From assembly GCA_934162445.1 (NCBI GenBank), contig CAKPIT010000001.1:191376-255375 (forward strand): 64,000 nt of DNA, given 5' to 3'. Source of the DNA: an uncultured Bacilli bacterium. GTDB taxonomy: Bacteria > Bacillota_I > Bacilli_A > RF39 > UBA660. The notes under the pieces were generated by a model, which saw only the letters and a program-made list of their open reading frames with translations, searched no databases and was not told where the DNA came from. Made by a program: the position numbers and the translations under genes. Shown here piece by piece: positions 1 through 8,492 of this stretch. The first letter of the stretch is position 1; every line of letters begins with the position of its first letter.

Positions 1-171
1 AAGATTTTTAGCAACATCAATTGCTTCCTCATTAAGCGTAATAAAAGCATTTAACTCTTTATTAGCTTCAATTCTCTTAATAGCCTCTAAAACCAAATCA
101 ACAGGAGTTATTACCTTATCAACCAAAAGTTTATGAAGTTCAAAAATATCTTTATCTAAATAATTACTCAT
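1..171 (-). CDS. gatA: Glu-tRNA(Gln)/Asp-tRNA(Asn) amidotransferase subunit A, N-terminal part
   Basis: Only the first 57 codons are inside the window; the gene continues past position 1. GatA is the amidase subunit that frees ammonia from glutamine to convert misacylated Glu-tRNA(Gln) to Gln-tRNA(Gln). The visible part is the helical N-terminus typical of GatA (a VLEAIKRIEA-like helix followed by LNAFITL). The ATG at 169-171 overlaps the 3' end of gatC by 8 bp, the usual gatC-gatA coupling. Identity rests on the short N-terminus plus the gatC neighbour; the catalytic Ser-Lys region is not visible. Confidence 0.85.
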   Translation of the reverse strand, partial: MSNYLDKDIFELHKLLVDKVITPVDLVLEAIKRIEANKELNAFITLNEEAIDVAKNL

Positions 172-457
172 TTATCATCACCGGCACTTCCACAAAATTT
201 CCATTTCTCTTAGGAGCATTACTAAGAGCTTCATCAGCACTAAGCATAACTCCCACTTCATCCTCTCGAAGTCTAGACTTTTCTTCTATTGGCGTAAACA
301 TAAACTCATCATCGAAGTCATTTACATCCCGAATTTTATCTATATCATCCATAAGTACTTTAAGTTGTACTCTAAACTTTTCAATCTCATCATCACTAAG
401 TTTAATCCTAGCAAGTCTTGCCACATGCAAAACTTCTTCTTTACTTAATTTATCCAT
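164..457 (-). CDS. gatC: Glu-tRNA(Gln)/Asp-tRNA(Asn) amidotransferase subunit C
   Basis: A 97-residue protein of normal GatC length. GatC is the small subunit that wraps around GatA and stabilises the GatCAB complex in the cytoplasm. The N-terminus (EEVLHVARLARIKLSDDE) and the C-terminal LREDEV motif are characteristic of the family. I place the start at the ATG at 455-457 rather than the TTG directly upstream, because an AAAGG ribosome-binding site lies at a good distance from the ATG. The gene is the upstream member of a gatC-gatA pair. Confidence 0.93.
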   Translation of the reverse strand: MDKLSKEEVLHVARLARIKLSDDEIEKFRVQLKVLMDDIDKIRDVNDFDDEFMFTPIEEKSRLREDEVGVMLSADEALSNAPKRNGNFVEVPVMINE

Positions 458-493
458 CAAATCAACGCCTTTCCTTTCAGTATTATATCATTT

Positions 494-2470
494 TTAAGAA
501 GTAAAATAAAGATTATCAACCTTAAAATCACTTTCCAAAAGATTAAGAGCATAACTAGAAAAAATATGTGTAAACACCCCATCATAAGTAACTTTAAATC
601 GATCATTATGACTATTTACTAAATAGTAATCATGTGAATCTTTAATATTAAGAACATTTCCCTTAATAATCATCACTTCTACTAATCCCTTATTTTTAAT
701 AATAAGAGGAATATTTCCAAACTCACTTCTAACATTGGAACAAAGTTTATTAATTTCCTCTTTATTAAGTTCAGTTGAAACCATAATTCCTTTATAACCC
801 AATTTATATAAATAATAAACACTATAAGCATTATAAACATTTAAAGGATAATAACCAATAACATCATACCCTTTAGGATCAACAAGATTACTAACCATTA
901 AATGATTTTTAATATCAAGATGAAATCCATTCCTTTCTGCCATCTGATACTTAGAAATGTCAAGCTTTCCACCCTCATCAATATAATCAAATTTTACTTT
1001 TTTAACTAACGCTTCCTTTTTATTATTTATTCTAAGACCAATTAATCGTTCGACAAGTGTTCTTCTTGCAATATTAAGATCACCAATTCTAATAAAGATA
1101 TCATTATCCATCTCTATATCAAAAGAAACAGCCACAAAAGGACTATTACCGAGTTTTCCTAATTGGTCCTGAACCCGTTCTTTACTAATTGGATTAGATA
1201 AAGCCAAATCAACAATACTCCCCTTATATTCAACTTCATTAACAAAGTCACTAATGCGTAAAATAAACTCTTCATTCTTTTTAGCATAAAAACTAATCTT
1301 AACCGGAATCTTTTTCGAAATAACTTCATCACTAACCTCTAAATCAATATCCTTAGTCTTCCTAACTTCATCAATATCTTTTAATGAAACTTTATTATCA
1401 ACCAAGATAGTATCTCCACTCTTAGCCTTATTAATCAAATTAAAGGATTTATCATACAAATAATTAACATACATTCCCTTATTAGCATTTCTAAATCTAA
1501 TCGCATCTCCTTGTTTTAGAGGAGCATCAAGCTTAATTTTAATCATTTCATCATCAAAAGAAACCACACTTCCTAAATGTCTTCCCAAATGATTAGGACT
1601 ATCTTTATTAATTAAATCACTATCATTAAATAAATGTCCTTTCGTATACTTTCTATAAAAAATACTTTTTAACTCTTCAAGTTCTTCATGACTAACAGCG
1701 CCCCCATCAAGAATCTTTCGATAATACTTCGTTATAAAAGAAACATAACTAGCCCCCTTCATCCTTCCTTCTACTTTTAAACTCGTAACATTAGAAGGAA
1801 GCTTTAAAATATCTTCCCCACTATTAAGTTCCTTCATCGATAAAAGATAACCTGAATCAATTAAATCATTACCATCAAAAAGCTTATAATAACTCCTACA
1901 ACTACCAACACATTCCCCTCTATTAGCACTCCTATTACCAAGCATACTACTAAATAAACAATTTCCACTATAACAAACACATAATGCCCCATGCACAAAA
2001 ACTTCAAGCTCAATTGGAATATTTATTTTTTTAATTAAAGAAATATCCATCTCTCGTGGTAACACTACCCGTTTAACACCCATTTCATATAAAAGCTTAA
2101 TTGTCTCATAACTAGTATTATTAACCTGCGTTGATGCATGAATCTCCAAATTAGGATACTTCTTTAAACAAAGACTAATCATCCCAAAATCCTGCATAAT
2201 AATAGCATCTACCCCAATACTATACAAAAAATAAACATCACTTAAAAAATCATCAACCTCATCATCCTTAACAAGCGTATTCATCGTCACATAAAGCTTA
2301 ACCCCATATAATTTACAAATCTTTTGAGCTTCTCTAACTTCCTCATAACTAAAATTAACAGCATAAGCCCGGGCCCCAAATCTTTTAAGAGCAAGATAAA
2401 CCGCATCCGCACCATTATTAATCGCTTGATAAAGTGATTTCATTTCCCCAACTGGTATTAAAAGTTCCAT
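494..2470 (-). CDS. U32 family peptidase-like protein (RlhA/TrhP type, long form)
   Basis: A 658-residue protein. The first ~300 residues are the U32 domain: the start MELLIPVGEMKS, the NGADAVYL motif, IMQDFG, and the cysteine set around FVHGALCVCYSGNCL and GECVGSCR that can bind an Fe-S cluster. Members of the family act in prephenate-dependent hydroxylation of tRNA U34 (TrhP) or 23S rRNA C2501 (RlhA). The long C-terminal part, including a beta-rich middle region, resembles the longer RlhA-like architecture, so an RNA hydroxylase is more likely than a protease. The start is the ATG at 2468-2470 with GGAGA upstream; an upstream in-frame start lacks a ribosome-binding site. Confidence 0.8.
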   Translation of the reverse strand: MELLIPVGEMKSLYQAINNGADAVYLALKRFGARAYAVNFSYEEVREAQKICKLYGVKLYVTMNTLVKDDEVDDFLSDVYFLYSIGVDAIIMQDFGMISLCLKKYPNLEIHASTQVNNTSYETIKLLYEMGVKRVVLPREMDISLIKKINIPIELEVFVHGALCVCYSGNCLFSSMLGNRSANRGECVGSCRSYYKLFDGNDLIDSGYLLSMKELNSGEDILKLPSNVTSLKVEGRMKGASYVSFITKYYRKILDGGAVSHEELEELKSIFYRKYTKGHLFNDSDLINKDSPNHLGRHLGSVVSFDDEMIKIKLDAPLKQGDAIRFRNANKGMYVNYLYDKSFNLINKAKSGDTILVDNKVSLKDIDEVRKTKDIDLEVSDEVISKKIPVKISFYAKKNEEFILRISDFVNEVEYKGSIVDLALSNPISKERVQDQLGKLGNSPFVAVSFDIEMDNDIFIRIGDLNIARRTLVERLIGLRINNKKEALVKKVKFDYIDEGGKLDISKYQMAERNGFHLDIKNHLMVSNLVDPKGYDVIGYYPLNVYNAYSVYYLYKLGYKGIMVSTELNKEEINKLCSNVRSEFGNIPLIIKNKGLVEVMIIKGNVLNIKDSHDYYLVNSHNDRFKVTYDGVFTHIFSSYALNLLESDFKVDNLYFTS

Positions 2471-2515
2471 ATAAATTCTCCATTTCTTGCTATATTTTAT
2501 CACATATCACTAAAA

Positions 2516-2549
2516 AGAAAAAGATGATTAAATTATTTCATGATCATCT
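2516..2549 (-). terminator. Rho-independent terminator after the alarmone synthetase gene
   Basis: Arms AGATGAT at 2522-2528 and ATCATCT at 2543-2549 form a 7-bp stem with a long loop. On the minus strand this is followed by TTTTTC. It overlaps the stop codon of the upstream gene. The stem is moderate. Confidence 0.5.
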
Positions 2550-3154
2550 TTTATTGATTGTACTTTATTATTAATATTTAACATTTTCAAATCAAGTTTA
2601 TGAATATCTTCAGCACACCTATGCATATCGCTAAGAACCTCAACCGGAATCTCATCTTTAAACTTATAAGTTACTTTATGCGCCAAACTAGCCCAAAAGT
2701 CCATTGCCATCGTCCTAATTTGAATTTCCGCTTCCACAAGGGTCACCCCATCAATTAAATAAACCGGAACATAAACAAGCAAATGATAACTAGAATATCC
2801 CGTCTTCTTTGGATTAGCTATATAATCCTTCTTATCATGAATTGTTATTTGATCACTAAGCTCAATAATCTCAACAATCTTACTAACATCAGATAAAAAA
2901 CTACACACAATTCGCATTCCCACAATATCATGAACATGCTTAACAATATTATCATAAGTAACCTCATACCCTTTTTCCTGAAGTTTATTGACAATACTAT
3001 CATAACTTTTAAGCCTTGTCTTAATATGCTCCACAGGATTATAATGATTCTTATGTTCAAAATCTTCAAGCAAAATACTAATTTGCGTTTCCAAAGTTTT
3101 AAGTGCTGAAGTATATTTTAAAATTAATTCTTCAAACTCTCTAGATTCTTCCAT
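2528..3154 (-). CDS. relQ: Small alarmone synthetase (GTP pyrophosphokinase)
   Basis: A 208-residue single-domain RelA/SpoT synthetase, the size of RelQ (YjbM). It makes (p)ppGpp from GTP/GDP and ATP in the cytoplasm. Visible family signatures are DIVGMRIVC (synthetase fold), KKTGYSSYHL (GTP-binding region) and EIQIRTMAMDFWASLAHK. There is no HD hydrolase, TGS or ACT domain, which separates it from long RelA. I prefer the second of two close ATGs (3152-3154), since GGAAGG abuts the first one and sits six bases before the second. It follows divIVA by about 30 bp in the same orientation. Confidence 0.9.
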   Translation of the reverse strand: MEESREFEELILKYTSALKTLETQISILLEDFEHKNHYNPVEHIKTRLKSYDSIVNKLQEKGYEVTYDNIVKHVHDIVGMRIVCSFLSDVSKIVEIIELSDQITIHDKKDYIANPKKTGYSSYHLLVYVPVYLIDGVTLVEAEIQIRTMAMDFWASLAHKVTYKFKDEIPVEVLSDMHRCAEDIHKLDLKMLNINNKVQSIKDDHEII

Positions 3155-3184
3155 AACCATCCTTCCTAAGTGACAAAAACTAGA

Positions 3185-3622
3185 CTAATTATCTTCTAAG
3201 TCTAGCGTCTCAATCTCATCAACCACTGCCATTTGTTGTTCTACAATGATTTTTAATTTACGTTTAAATATTTTAACATTTTTCTCTAAAGTATCAGCCT
3301 CATTTTCAATTTTTCGCGCTTTAAGTAAACTCTCACCCACAATCCTTGACGCATTATGTTTTGCATCACCAATTATAATATCTGCTTCTTCTCTTGCCAA
3401 TCTTTTAACATTATCAGCCGTCTTCGAAGCATTAATAAGCGATTGTTTAAGCGTCTCTTCCATCACTTCATAATGAGCAAGTTTTTCTTTTAACGCCGTT
3501 ATTTCTTTCTTCTGTTCCTGATACTTTCTAATAATACCTTCTGTTTCTTTAATAACATCATTTACAAATTTATTAACTTCCGCTTTATTATAACCATTTG
3601 CTTCATAATTAAATTTGTCCAT
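3185..3622 (-). CDS. divIVA: DivIVA family cell-division/polarity protein
   Basis: A 145-residue protein with the short DivIVA N-terminal domain (FNYEANGYNKAEVNKFV resembles the membrane-curvature-binding head) followed by a long coiled coil (residues ~25-125). DivIVA binds curved membrane at division sites and poles. It lies 25 bp downstream of sepF, the usual place of divIVA in Firmicute division clusters. It is somewhat shorter than B. subtilis DivIVA. Confidence 0.85.
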   Translation of the reverse strand: MDKFNYEANGYNKAEVNKFVNDVIKETEGIIRKYQEQKKEITALKEKLAHYEVMEETLKQSLINASKTADNVKRLAREEADIIIGDAKHNASRIVGESLLKARKIENEADTLEKNVKIFKRKLKIIVEQQMAVVDEIETLDLEDN

Positions 3623-3647
3623 TATCTCACATCCCTACTTATCGGGT

Positions 3648-4082
3648 TTACCAATCAAATTCATCATCCTCTTGTTTCTTAGTACTACGTTTACTTGCTT
3701 GTTTAGAACTAGCAGCATCATCTGATATTTCACCTTCTACATTAACATTATTCGGAGTACACAAAAATATTCCTCCTCCTAATTTCTGTAAATCTCCTCC
3801 AATAGCATAAAGCGTCCCACTTAAAAAATCAACTATTCTTTTTGCTTGATCAGGAGTAACACGTTTAAGATTTACAACTACTGCATTTCTTTCTTTTAAA
3901 TAATCCGCTATTTCTTGACTCTCAGAATAAGCACGTGGCTCTAATAAAACCATCTTACTACCGCTTGGCCCAAACTCATCACTATAATCATCTCTACTCA
4001 CTTTATAATACTCCTCCTCTTTAACTTCCACTTCACTAGAACTATCCGTTCCAATTAATTTTTTTAATTTATCTAATGCCAT
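3648..4082 (-). CDS. sepF: Cell division protein SepF
   Basis: A 144-residue protein. It begins with an amphipathic membrane-binding helix (ALDKLKKLIG), then an acidic linker, then the SepF domain (VLLEPRAYSESQEIADYL, VVVNLKRVTPDQAKRIVDFLSG, GTLYAIGGDLQKLGGGIFLCTP). SepF polymerises into rings that tether FtsZ to the membrane. The TTAGGAGGATTTAAT upstream is a strong ribosome-binding site. It is followed by divIVA, as in other Bacilli. Confidence 0.95.
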   Translation of the reverse strand: MALDKLKKLIGTDSSSEVEVKEEEYYKVSRDDYSDEFGPSGSKMVLLEPRAYSESQEIADYLKERNAVVVNLKRVTPDQAKRIVDFLSGTLYAIGGDLQKLGGGIFLCTPNNVNVEGEISDDAASSKQASKRSTKKQEDDEFDW

Positions 4083-4148
4083 ATTAAATCCTCCTAATAT
4101 CTAAATCTATCTTAACATATTTTCTAAAAATCTCAAAGACATAAATTT

Positions 4149-5909
4149 CTATTTATACCAAATATTCATAATATCTACATTATTAGAAAGTGGTTCCGGA
4201 TCTGCCTTTAAAAAATAAATATTAATAGGTACCTTAAACGCACTACCAAACATAATCGCATTCCCCGGTTTTAAATTCTTTAACAAATTAGCCACCTCAA
4301 GAGAAATATTAGGAACCATCTCTTTAATATATACCAAATCCTTAGGATGTAAAGTTCTTAAAATAATAAAATTAGAACACTGTGAAATAACTGTCTCTGA
4401 TAATTCACTAGGACGTTGCGTAATAAGTCCTAAAAGCACCCCATATTTTCTCCCTTCTTTAGTAATTCGTTCAAAAATATTGTACCCTAAAATCTCCTTA
4501 TCAATATCATTTTGAACATAACGATGTGCTTCTTCAATCACAATGTGATAAGGATGACTACCCCGCTTAATATTACTAACAGCATCATCAAAAATAAGCT
4601 TTGATAAAATCTTTGTAATAACCTTAGCAAGTCTATCATCAATATAACTAATATTAAAATTAATAATTTGACACTTATTACCAAGTGAATTAGTAAACAA
4701 CCGGTTTAAAAACGTATTTCGATCAACATAACCATTACTATCAAAGAAAACATGATTCTTACTATTAGCAAGCGAATGCAGTCTAACACTAAGAATATTA
4801 GCATAATCATATACCTTATCACTTTTTAAAATACCCTCACTAATAAGAGCAAAATCAAGCGCCGTTTCCAAATCCTTTAAACCATAAGGTACAAACTTAG
4901 ACGGAATATCCAAAATATTAACATCATCAATAATAAATTGTTTAACAAAATTAACTACCAATTCAATCTCTTGTAACTTCCCAGTCTTGTCAATATTTAA
5001 ACACTGCTTAAAAGTTCGCACATATCCCGGTTCCACAATCTTCGTATCAAGACTAAGCTCACTCGTATTAAACTTCGTTAAAATCGCAATCACCTGATCC
5101 CGAATCTTCGTAGAATCGTGACCACTAAGTAAAATATCCATCAAACATCTAGCAATAATATCATTCTTAATATTAACAACCTCAGGATTATCCCCCGTTA
5201 ATATTGGCACCAATGAAAGAGCCTTCTCAAGAATAGGCAACTGATTAGGAGTATTAACATCAAGTAATAAGGCAATATCATCAACATCAAGTAACCACAG
5301 CGGAATATTTAAAACCTCATCCATACTCTCCGTATTAGTAGTATAAATTTTATAATGAATATTAGGATTAATTTTTTCAAGAGAACCAAAAGCCCTACTA
5401 TACTCCCCATAAGCATCAAAAAGCACAAAATTAGAATTCAAAGGACTCTTCAAAGGATCCATAAAAACATTTTGAAAAATACGACTAACCGTAAACGATT
5501 TACCACTCCCACTATTACCTAAAATCGCAAAATGATTACTAAAAAAACTATTAACACTAACATTAATCTTATAATTTTGATAAATATTAGAAAAGCCAAA
5601 AGTTACTTCCCCTTTACCCGGTTCAAGAGGACCAAGAATTAATGATAACTCCTCCAAACTAACAATTCTAACATGTGATTTAAAAGAAGGTCTAGCACTA
5701 CTTCCCGGAATAAATTCATTACCTTTAATTTCTCCCACTATATTTATTTTTAAAGTAGTCTTTGTACTACTAACAATTTCCCCTACAATTTTAATATTAC
5801 CGTCCACAAAAACAACATGCAAATTCAAAAGATTGGCCTGCTTCGTTATATCAATATCCAGATTAAGTGTAACACTATTATCAACAATTTCTAAAATAGT
5901 ACCTAACAC
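4149..5909 (-). CDS. HerA/DUF87-type hexameric ATPase
   Basis: A 586-residue protein. Residues ~1-100 form a beta-rich N-terminal (HAS-barrel-like) region. The ATPase core has Walker A GNSGSGKSF, a FVLFDAYGEYS Walker-B-like strand, HIVIEEAHRYV, and the KEGRKYGVLLGLITQRPSE sensor/arginine-finger region typical of HerA. HerA proteins are DNA translocases or helicases, often paired with the nuclease NurA; no NurA is visible here. I choose the GTG at 5907-5909, which has GAGG eight bases upstream, over a TTG at 5934-5936 that sits in an AT-rich promoter-like stretch (TATAAT). It lies 66 bp upstream of sepF. Confidence 0.8.
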   Translation of the reverse strand: MLGTILEIVDNSVTLNLDIDITKQANLLNLHVVFVDGNIKIVGEIVSSTKTTLKINIVGEIKGNEFIPGSSARPSFKSHVRIVSLEELSLILGPLEPGKGEVTFGFSNIYQNYKINVSVNSFFSNHFAILGNSGSGKSFTVSRIFQNVFMDPLKSPLNSNFVLFDAYGEYSRAFGSLEKINPNIHYKIYTTNTESMDEVLNIPLWLLDVDDIALLLDVNTPNQLPILEKALSLVPILTGDNPEVVNIKNDIIARCLMDILLSGHDSTKIRDQVIAILTKFNTSELSLDTKIVEPGYVRTFKQCLNIDKTGKLQEIELVVNFVKQFIIDDVNILDIPSKFVPYGLKDLETALDFALISEGILKSDKVYDYANILSVRLHSLANSKNHVFFDSNGYVDRNTFLNRLFTNSLGNKCQIINFNISYIDDRLAKVITKILSKLIFDDAVSNIKRGSHPYHIVIEEAHRYVQNDIDKEILGYNIFERITKEGRKYGVLLGLITQRPSELSETVISQCSNFIILRTLHPKDLVYIKEMVPNISLEVANLLKNLKPGNAIMFGSAFKVPINIYFLKADPEPLSNNVDIMNIWYK

Positions 5910-5983
5910 AAAAACACCCTCTTTATTATATTCCAATTATACTATAATTTAAAAAGAGGAACAAGAGAAAAATAAAAAGAAAC

Positions 5984-6014
5984 AAAAAAAGATACATACT
6001 TTTCAATATGTATC
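5984..6014 (-). terminator. Rho-independent terminator of the BspA-like gene
   Basis: GATACATA (5991-5998) and TATGTATC (6007-6014) form a perfect 8-bp stem with an 8-nt loop. On the minus strand it is followed by seven T (5984-5990). It sits just after the stop codon at 6021. Confidence 0.85.
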
Positions 6015-6020
6015 AAAAAC

Positions 6021-7739
6021 TTAAACATAAGTAACTGCTGAAACACCACAACCATTATACATATCACGTTTATTACAATCAGAACCAATTACCCATTTGC
6101 TACTAACTTTAATACTTTGCATTTTTGTACAATTTTCAAACATACCAGACATACTTGCCACTTTCGATGTATCGAAACTAGTTAAATCTATACTAGTTAA
6201 ATTACTACAACTACCAAACATACTAGCCATACCAGTTACATTTGATGTATCAAAATTACTTAAATTTAAACTTGTTAAACTACTACAATTATAAAACATA
6301 CCATACATATTGGTTACTTTAGAAGTATTAAAATTACTTACATCTATACTGGTTAAATTACTACAAAGACAAAACATTTCATACATGTTAGTTACATTTG
6401 AGGTATCAAAATTACTTAAATCTAAATTGGTTAAACTACTACAACTTTTAAACATACCAATCATATTCGTTACCTTGGATGTATCGAAACTAGTTAAATC
6501 TATACTAGTTAAATTACTACAACTATCAAACATACCGGTCATATCAGTTACATTTGATGTATCAAAATTACTTACATCTATACTGGTTAAACTGCTACAA
6601 TAACAAAACATATCACTCATATTAGTTACACCCGAAGTATTAAAACTGCTTAAATCTAAACTGGTTAAACTGCTACATTTATAAAACATATCACTCATAT
6701 TAGTTACACCTAAAGTATTAAAACTACTTAAATCTAAACTTGTTAAGTTACACTGATAAAACATAGAATTCATATTAGTTACCTTTGACGTATCAAAATT
6801 ACTTACATCTAAATTTGTTAAACTACTACAATTATAGAACATATTGGTCATATTAGTTACTTTTGAGGTGTCCATATATGTTAAATCAATACTAGTTACT
6901 TTATTTAGGTTAGCAAACATACTTACCAAAGATACAGGTGCAATAATCCCGCCTTTACCAGCTATTACTGCTGTTCCATCTGCTTCCATATAAGTCATAA
7001 CAGATCCATCGCCTGCCTCAGAAATATCAAAACTTGCTATCGCTGTTGATGGTACTTCATTAGTGTTTTTTGTTTCTACTTTAGTTACCATATCACTATA
7101 TTGACCAAAAGTGTATGTTTTCATTTGACTTCCAGTTGGTTCTTCATAAACTTTACCATAAACATTTATTCTAATAGCAAACTTTTTGCCTCCTCCATCT
7201 CCTTGCGGATTGTATTTCTCATCAACATACATTCTTAACCGGTACTTTGTACTTGTTGAAGCACTCATAGTACCTGTGGCAAGACTCATCGTGTTAGCTG
7301 GTCTTCCAGTCTTTTTATTTTCTGTTGTTTTCTTTGTAAATACTTTCGGTGCCATTACTTCGGTCTCATTACCACTACTATCTAAACTGGTAAGATAAAG
7401 CTTTACATTTTTACCATCAAAGGTATTACTTGAAAAGTCTTCCGCCGCAATCTCCCAGTTAATTTGAGCATCTCCTTGAATAGTACTTGATACTGTAAAA
7501 TCAAAATATTCGCCTTCATTAAGTCTTACTTTCCCAGTTGCATCGGTAGTTGGTAGTGCTCCTGTCATTTTAATAACATTACTACTCTCTTCATAACTCA
7601 TCTGCATAATACCTGTTGTTATTGTATTTAAGTTCTTTCCACTTTGGCCAAAAGTAAAAGCCGCATAACTTATTCCTACAATTACTCCTAATAATAGTAC
7701 TGCTGACCCCCATAAAATTATTTTTTCCTTCCTCTTCAT
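6021..7739 (-). CDS. BspA-like surface protein with DUF285 repeats
   Basis: A 572-residue protein. Residues ~7-28 are an N-terminal membrane segment/signal, followed by a beta-rich region (~30-200) resembling SipW/TasA-type secreted proteins, and then residues ~207-546 with DUF285/BspA-type leucine-rich units. Each unit is 26 residues of the form MxxMFxxCSSLTSLDLSxFDTSxVTN, with nine full copies at 297-529 and partial ones on each side. Proteins of this kind are cell-surface adhesins in gut bacteria and Mycoplasmas. No LPXTG or C-terminal anchor is present, so anchoring is probably through the N-terminus. A 19-bp poly-T tract lies in its promoter region (see separate entry). The ATG at 7739 has AGAGAGG upstream. 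Confidence 0.85.
   Translation of the reverse strand: MKRKEKIILWGSAVLLLGVIVGISYAAFTFGQSGKNLNTITTGIMQMSYEESSNVIKMTGALPTTDATGKVRLNEGEYFDFTVSSTIQGDAQINWEIAAEDFSSNTFDGKNVKLYLTSLDSSGNETEVMAPKVFTKKTTENKKTGRPANTMSLATGTMSASTSTKYRLRMYVDEKYNPQGDGGGKKFAIRINVYGKVYEEPTGSQMKTYTFGQYSDMVTKVETKNTNEVPSTAIASFDISEAGDGSVMTYMEADGTAVIAGKGGIIAPVSLVSMFANLNKVTSIDLTYMDTSKVTNMTNMFYNCSSLTNLDVSNFDTSKVTNMNSMFYQCNLTSLDLSSFNTLGVTNMSDMFYKCSSLTSLDLSSFNTSGVTNMSDMFCYCSSLTSIDVSNFDTSNVTDMTGMFDSCSNLTSIDLTSFDTSKVTNMIGMFKSCSSLTNLDLSNFDTSNVTNMYEMFCLCSNLTSIDVSNFNTSKVTNMYGMFYNCSSLTSLNLSNFDTSNVTGMASMFGSCSNLTSIDLTSFDTSKVASMSGMFENCTKMQSIKVSSKWVIGSDCNKRDMYNGCGVSAVTYV
6153..6851 (-). repeat. Nine tandem 26-residue DUF285 repeats (78-bp units)
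   Basis: Codons 297-529 of the surface protein consist of nine near-identical units of 78 bp; the second is one codon short. The shared core is MF-x2-C-S-S/N-L-T-S/N-L/I-D, then F-D/N-T-S. Units differ mostly at third codon positions and at a few residues, which suggests expansion by unequal recombination. Confidence 0.9.
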
Positions 7740-7775
7740 TTCAATAAACCTCTCTACTTATACTCTTATACCCTT

Positions 7776-7809
7776 ATTGTACCAAAAAAAAAAAAAAAAA
7801 AAGCCACAA
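7776..7809 (-). promoter_or_regulatory. Promoter-like region with a 19-bp poly-T tract (candidate phase-variable switch)
   Basis: On the minus strand a TTGTGG hexamer (7804-7809) is followed by C, nineteen T (7784-7802), GG, and TACAAT (7776-7781), about 37 bp before the surface-protein ATG. The spacing between the two hexamers is 22 bp, so loss of about five T would bring it to the optimal 17. The -35 match is weak. The tract length is seen directly; its role is inferred. Confidence 0.5.
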
Positions 7810-7829
7810 TATTTTCACTTTACATTTTA

Positions 7830-7856
7830 CAAAAAAAGCTAGCAATTGCTAACTCA
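7830..7856 (-). terminator. Terminator of tRNA-Arg(CCU)
   Basis: On the minus strand AGTTAGC-AATT-GCTAGCT forms a 7-bp stem (one G-U pair) followed by seven T. It starts about 15 bp after the tRNA 3' end. Confidence 0.75.
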
Positions 7857-7867
7857 AATTATTATAC

Positions 7868-7942
7868 TGGCGTCCCTAGAAGGAATCGAACCTTCATCTA
7901 AGCCTTAGGAGGGCCTTGTTCTATCCGTTATACTATAGGGAC
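7868..7942 (-). tRNA. tRNA-Arg(CCU)
   Basis: Cloverleaf with acceptor GTCCCTA/TAGGGAC, anticodon stem AGGCC/GGCTT, loop CTCCTAA giving anticodon CCU, T loop TTCGATT, and an encoded CCA. Single gene with its own terminator. Confidence 0.93.
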
Positions 7943-7974
7943 ATAAGAATATATTATCATATTCTTTTAAATAA

Positions 7975-8448
7975 TTAAACCTTTACAGGATTTAACAATA
8001 ATTTTAAATTCCCTTCAATGTTATAATCACTCCACATTGTGATAGTATAGTTTTTCTTTTCTTTCCCTTTTATTTTATTTTCTAAAATAAACCCGTCAAG
8101 ATTTAAACTTCTAACACTACTTCTATTACCTTCACTATCCGTGATATAGTAGTTAATATAATTATTATCACTATTAGTATAATTATCAAAACTAATAATG
8201 TAACTATTAATATCACTTGAAGTATTTTCTACCACTAAATCTTTAGTAATCATTTTATTAGATAATTCTAAGTAATCAAAGCCTTTATATTTAAGACTTT
8301 TATTAAAATCTATATTATAAGCCATTAAAGACTCTTTTATTCTTACTTTACTCTTATAAGGTCCAAACCAAAGGAAAGTAAGAACTGTAATAACTATAAA
8401 TGTAAATATAATATTAAAAATATATTTTTTGATTAATTCATTTTCCAT
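7975..8448 (-). CDS. Membrane-anchored protein of unknown function
   Basis: A 157-residue protein not recognised as a known family. Residues ~8-30 are one hydrophobic segment (FNIIFTFIVITVLTFLWF). The remainder is an extracytoplasmic domain rich in Asn, Ser and Tyr, predicted to be beta-rich (repeated aromatic-hydrophobic strands such as SYIISFDNY and NYTITMW). It lies between dnaB and tRNA-Arg, where dnaI would be expected in B. subtilis, but it has no P-loop and is not DnaI. Confidence 0.6.
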   Translation of the reverse strand: MENELIKKYIFNIIFTFIVITVLTFLWFGPYKSKVRIKESLMAYNIDFNKSLKYKGFDYLELSNKMITKDLVVENTSSDINSYIISFDNYTNSDNNYINYYITDSEGNRSSVRSLNLDGFILENKIKGKEKKNYTITMWSDYNIEGNLKLLLNPVKV

Positions 8449-8492
8449 AATTATCCCCTCTAATGGCTCATATTATAACATAATTTTATTTT

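Noticed and set aside
1021..1075. TTCGACAA, a Spo0A-box match inside the U32-family gene
   Set aside because: It lies within coding sequence and is not near a start; a chance occurrence.
6097..6603. Plus-strand frames rich in Leu, Val and Lys opposite the surface-protein repeats
   Set aside because: They are antisense shadows of the repeats and have no ribosome-binding sites.
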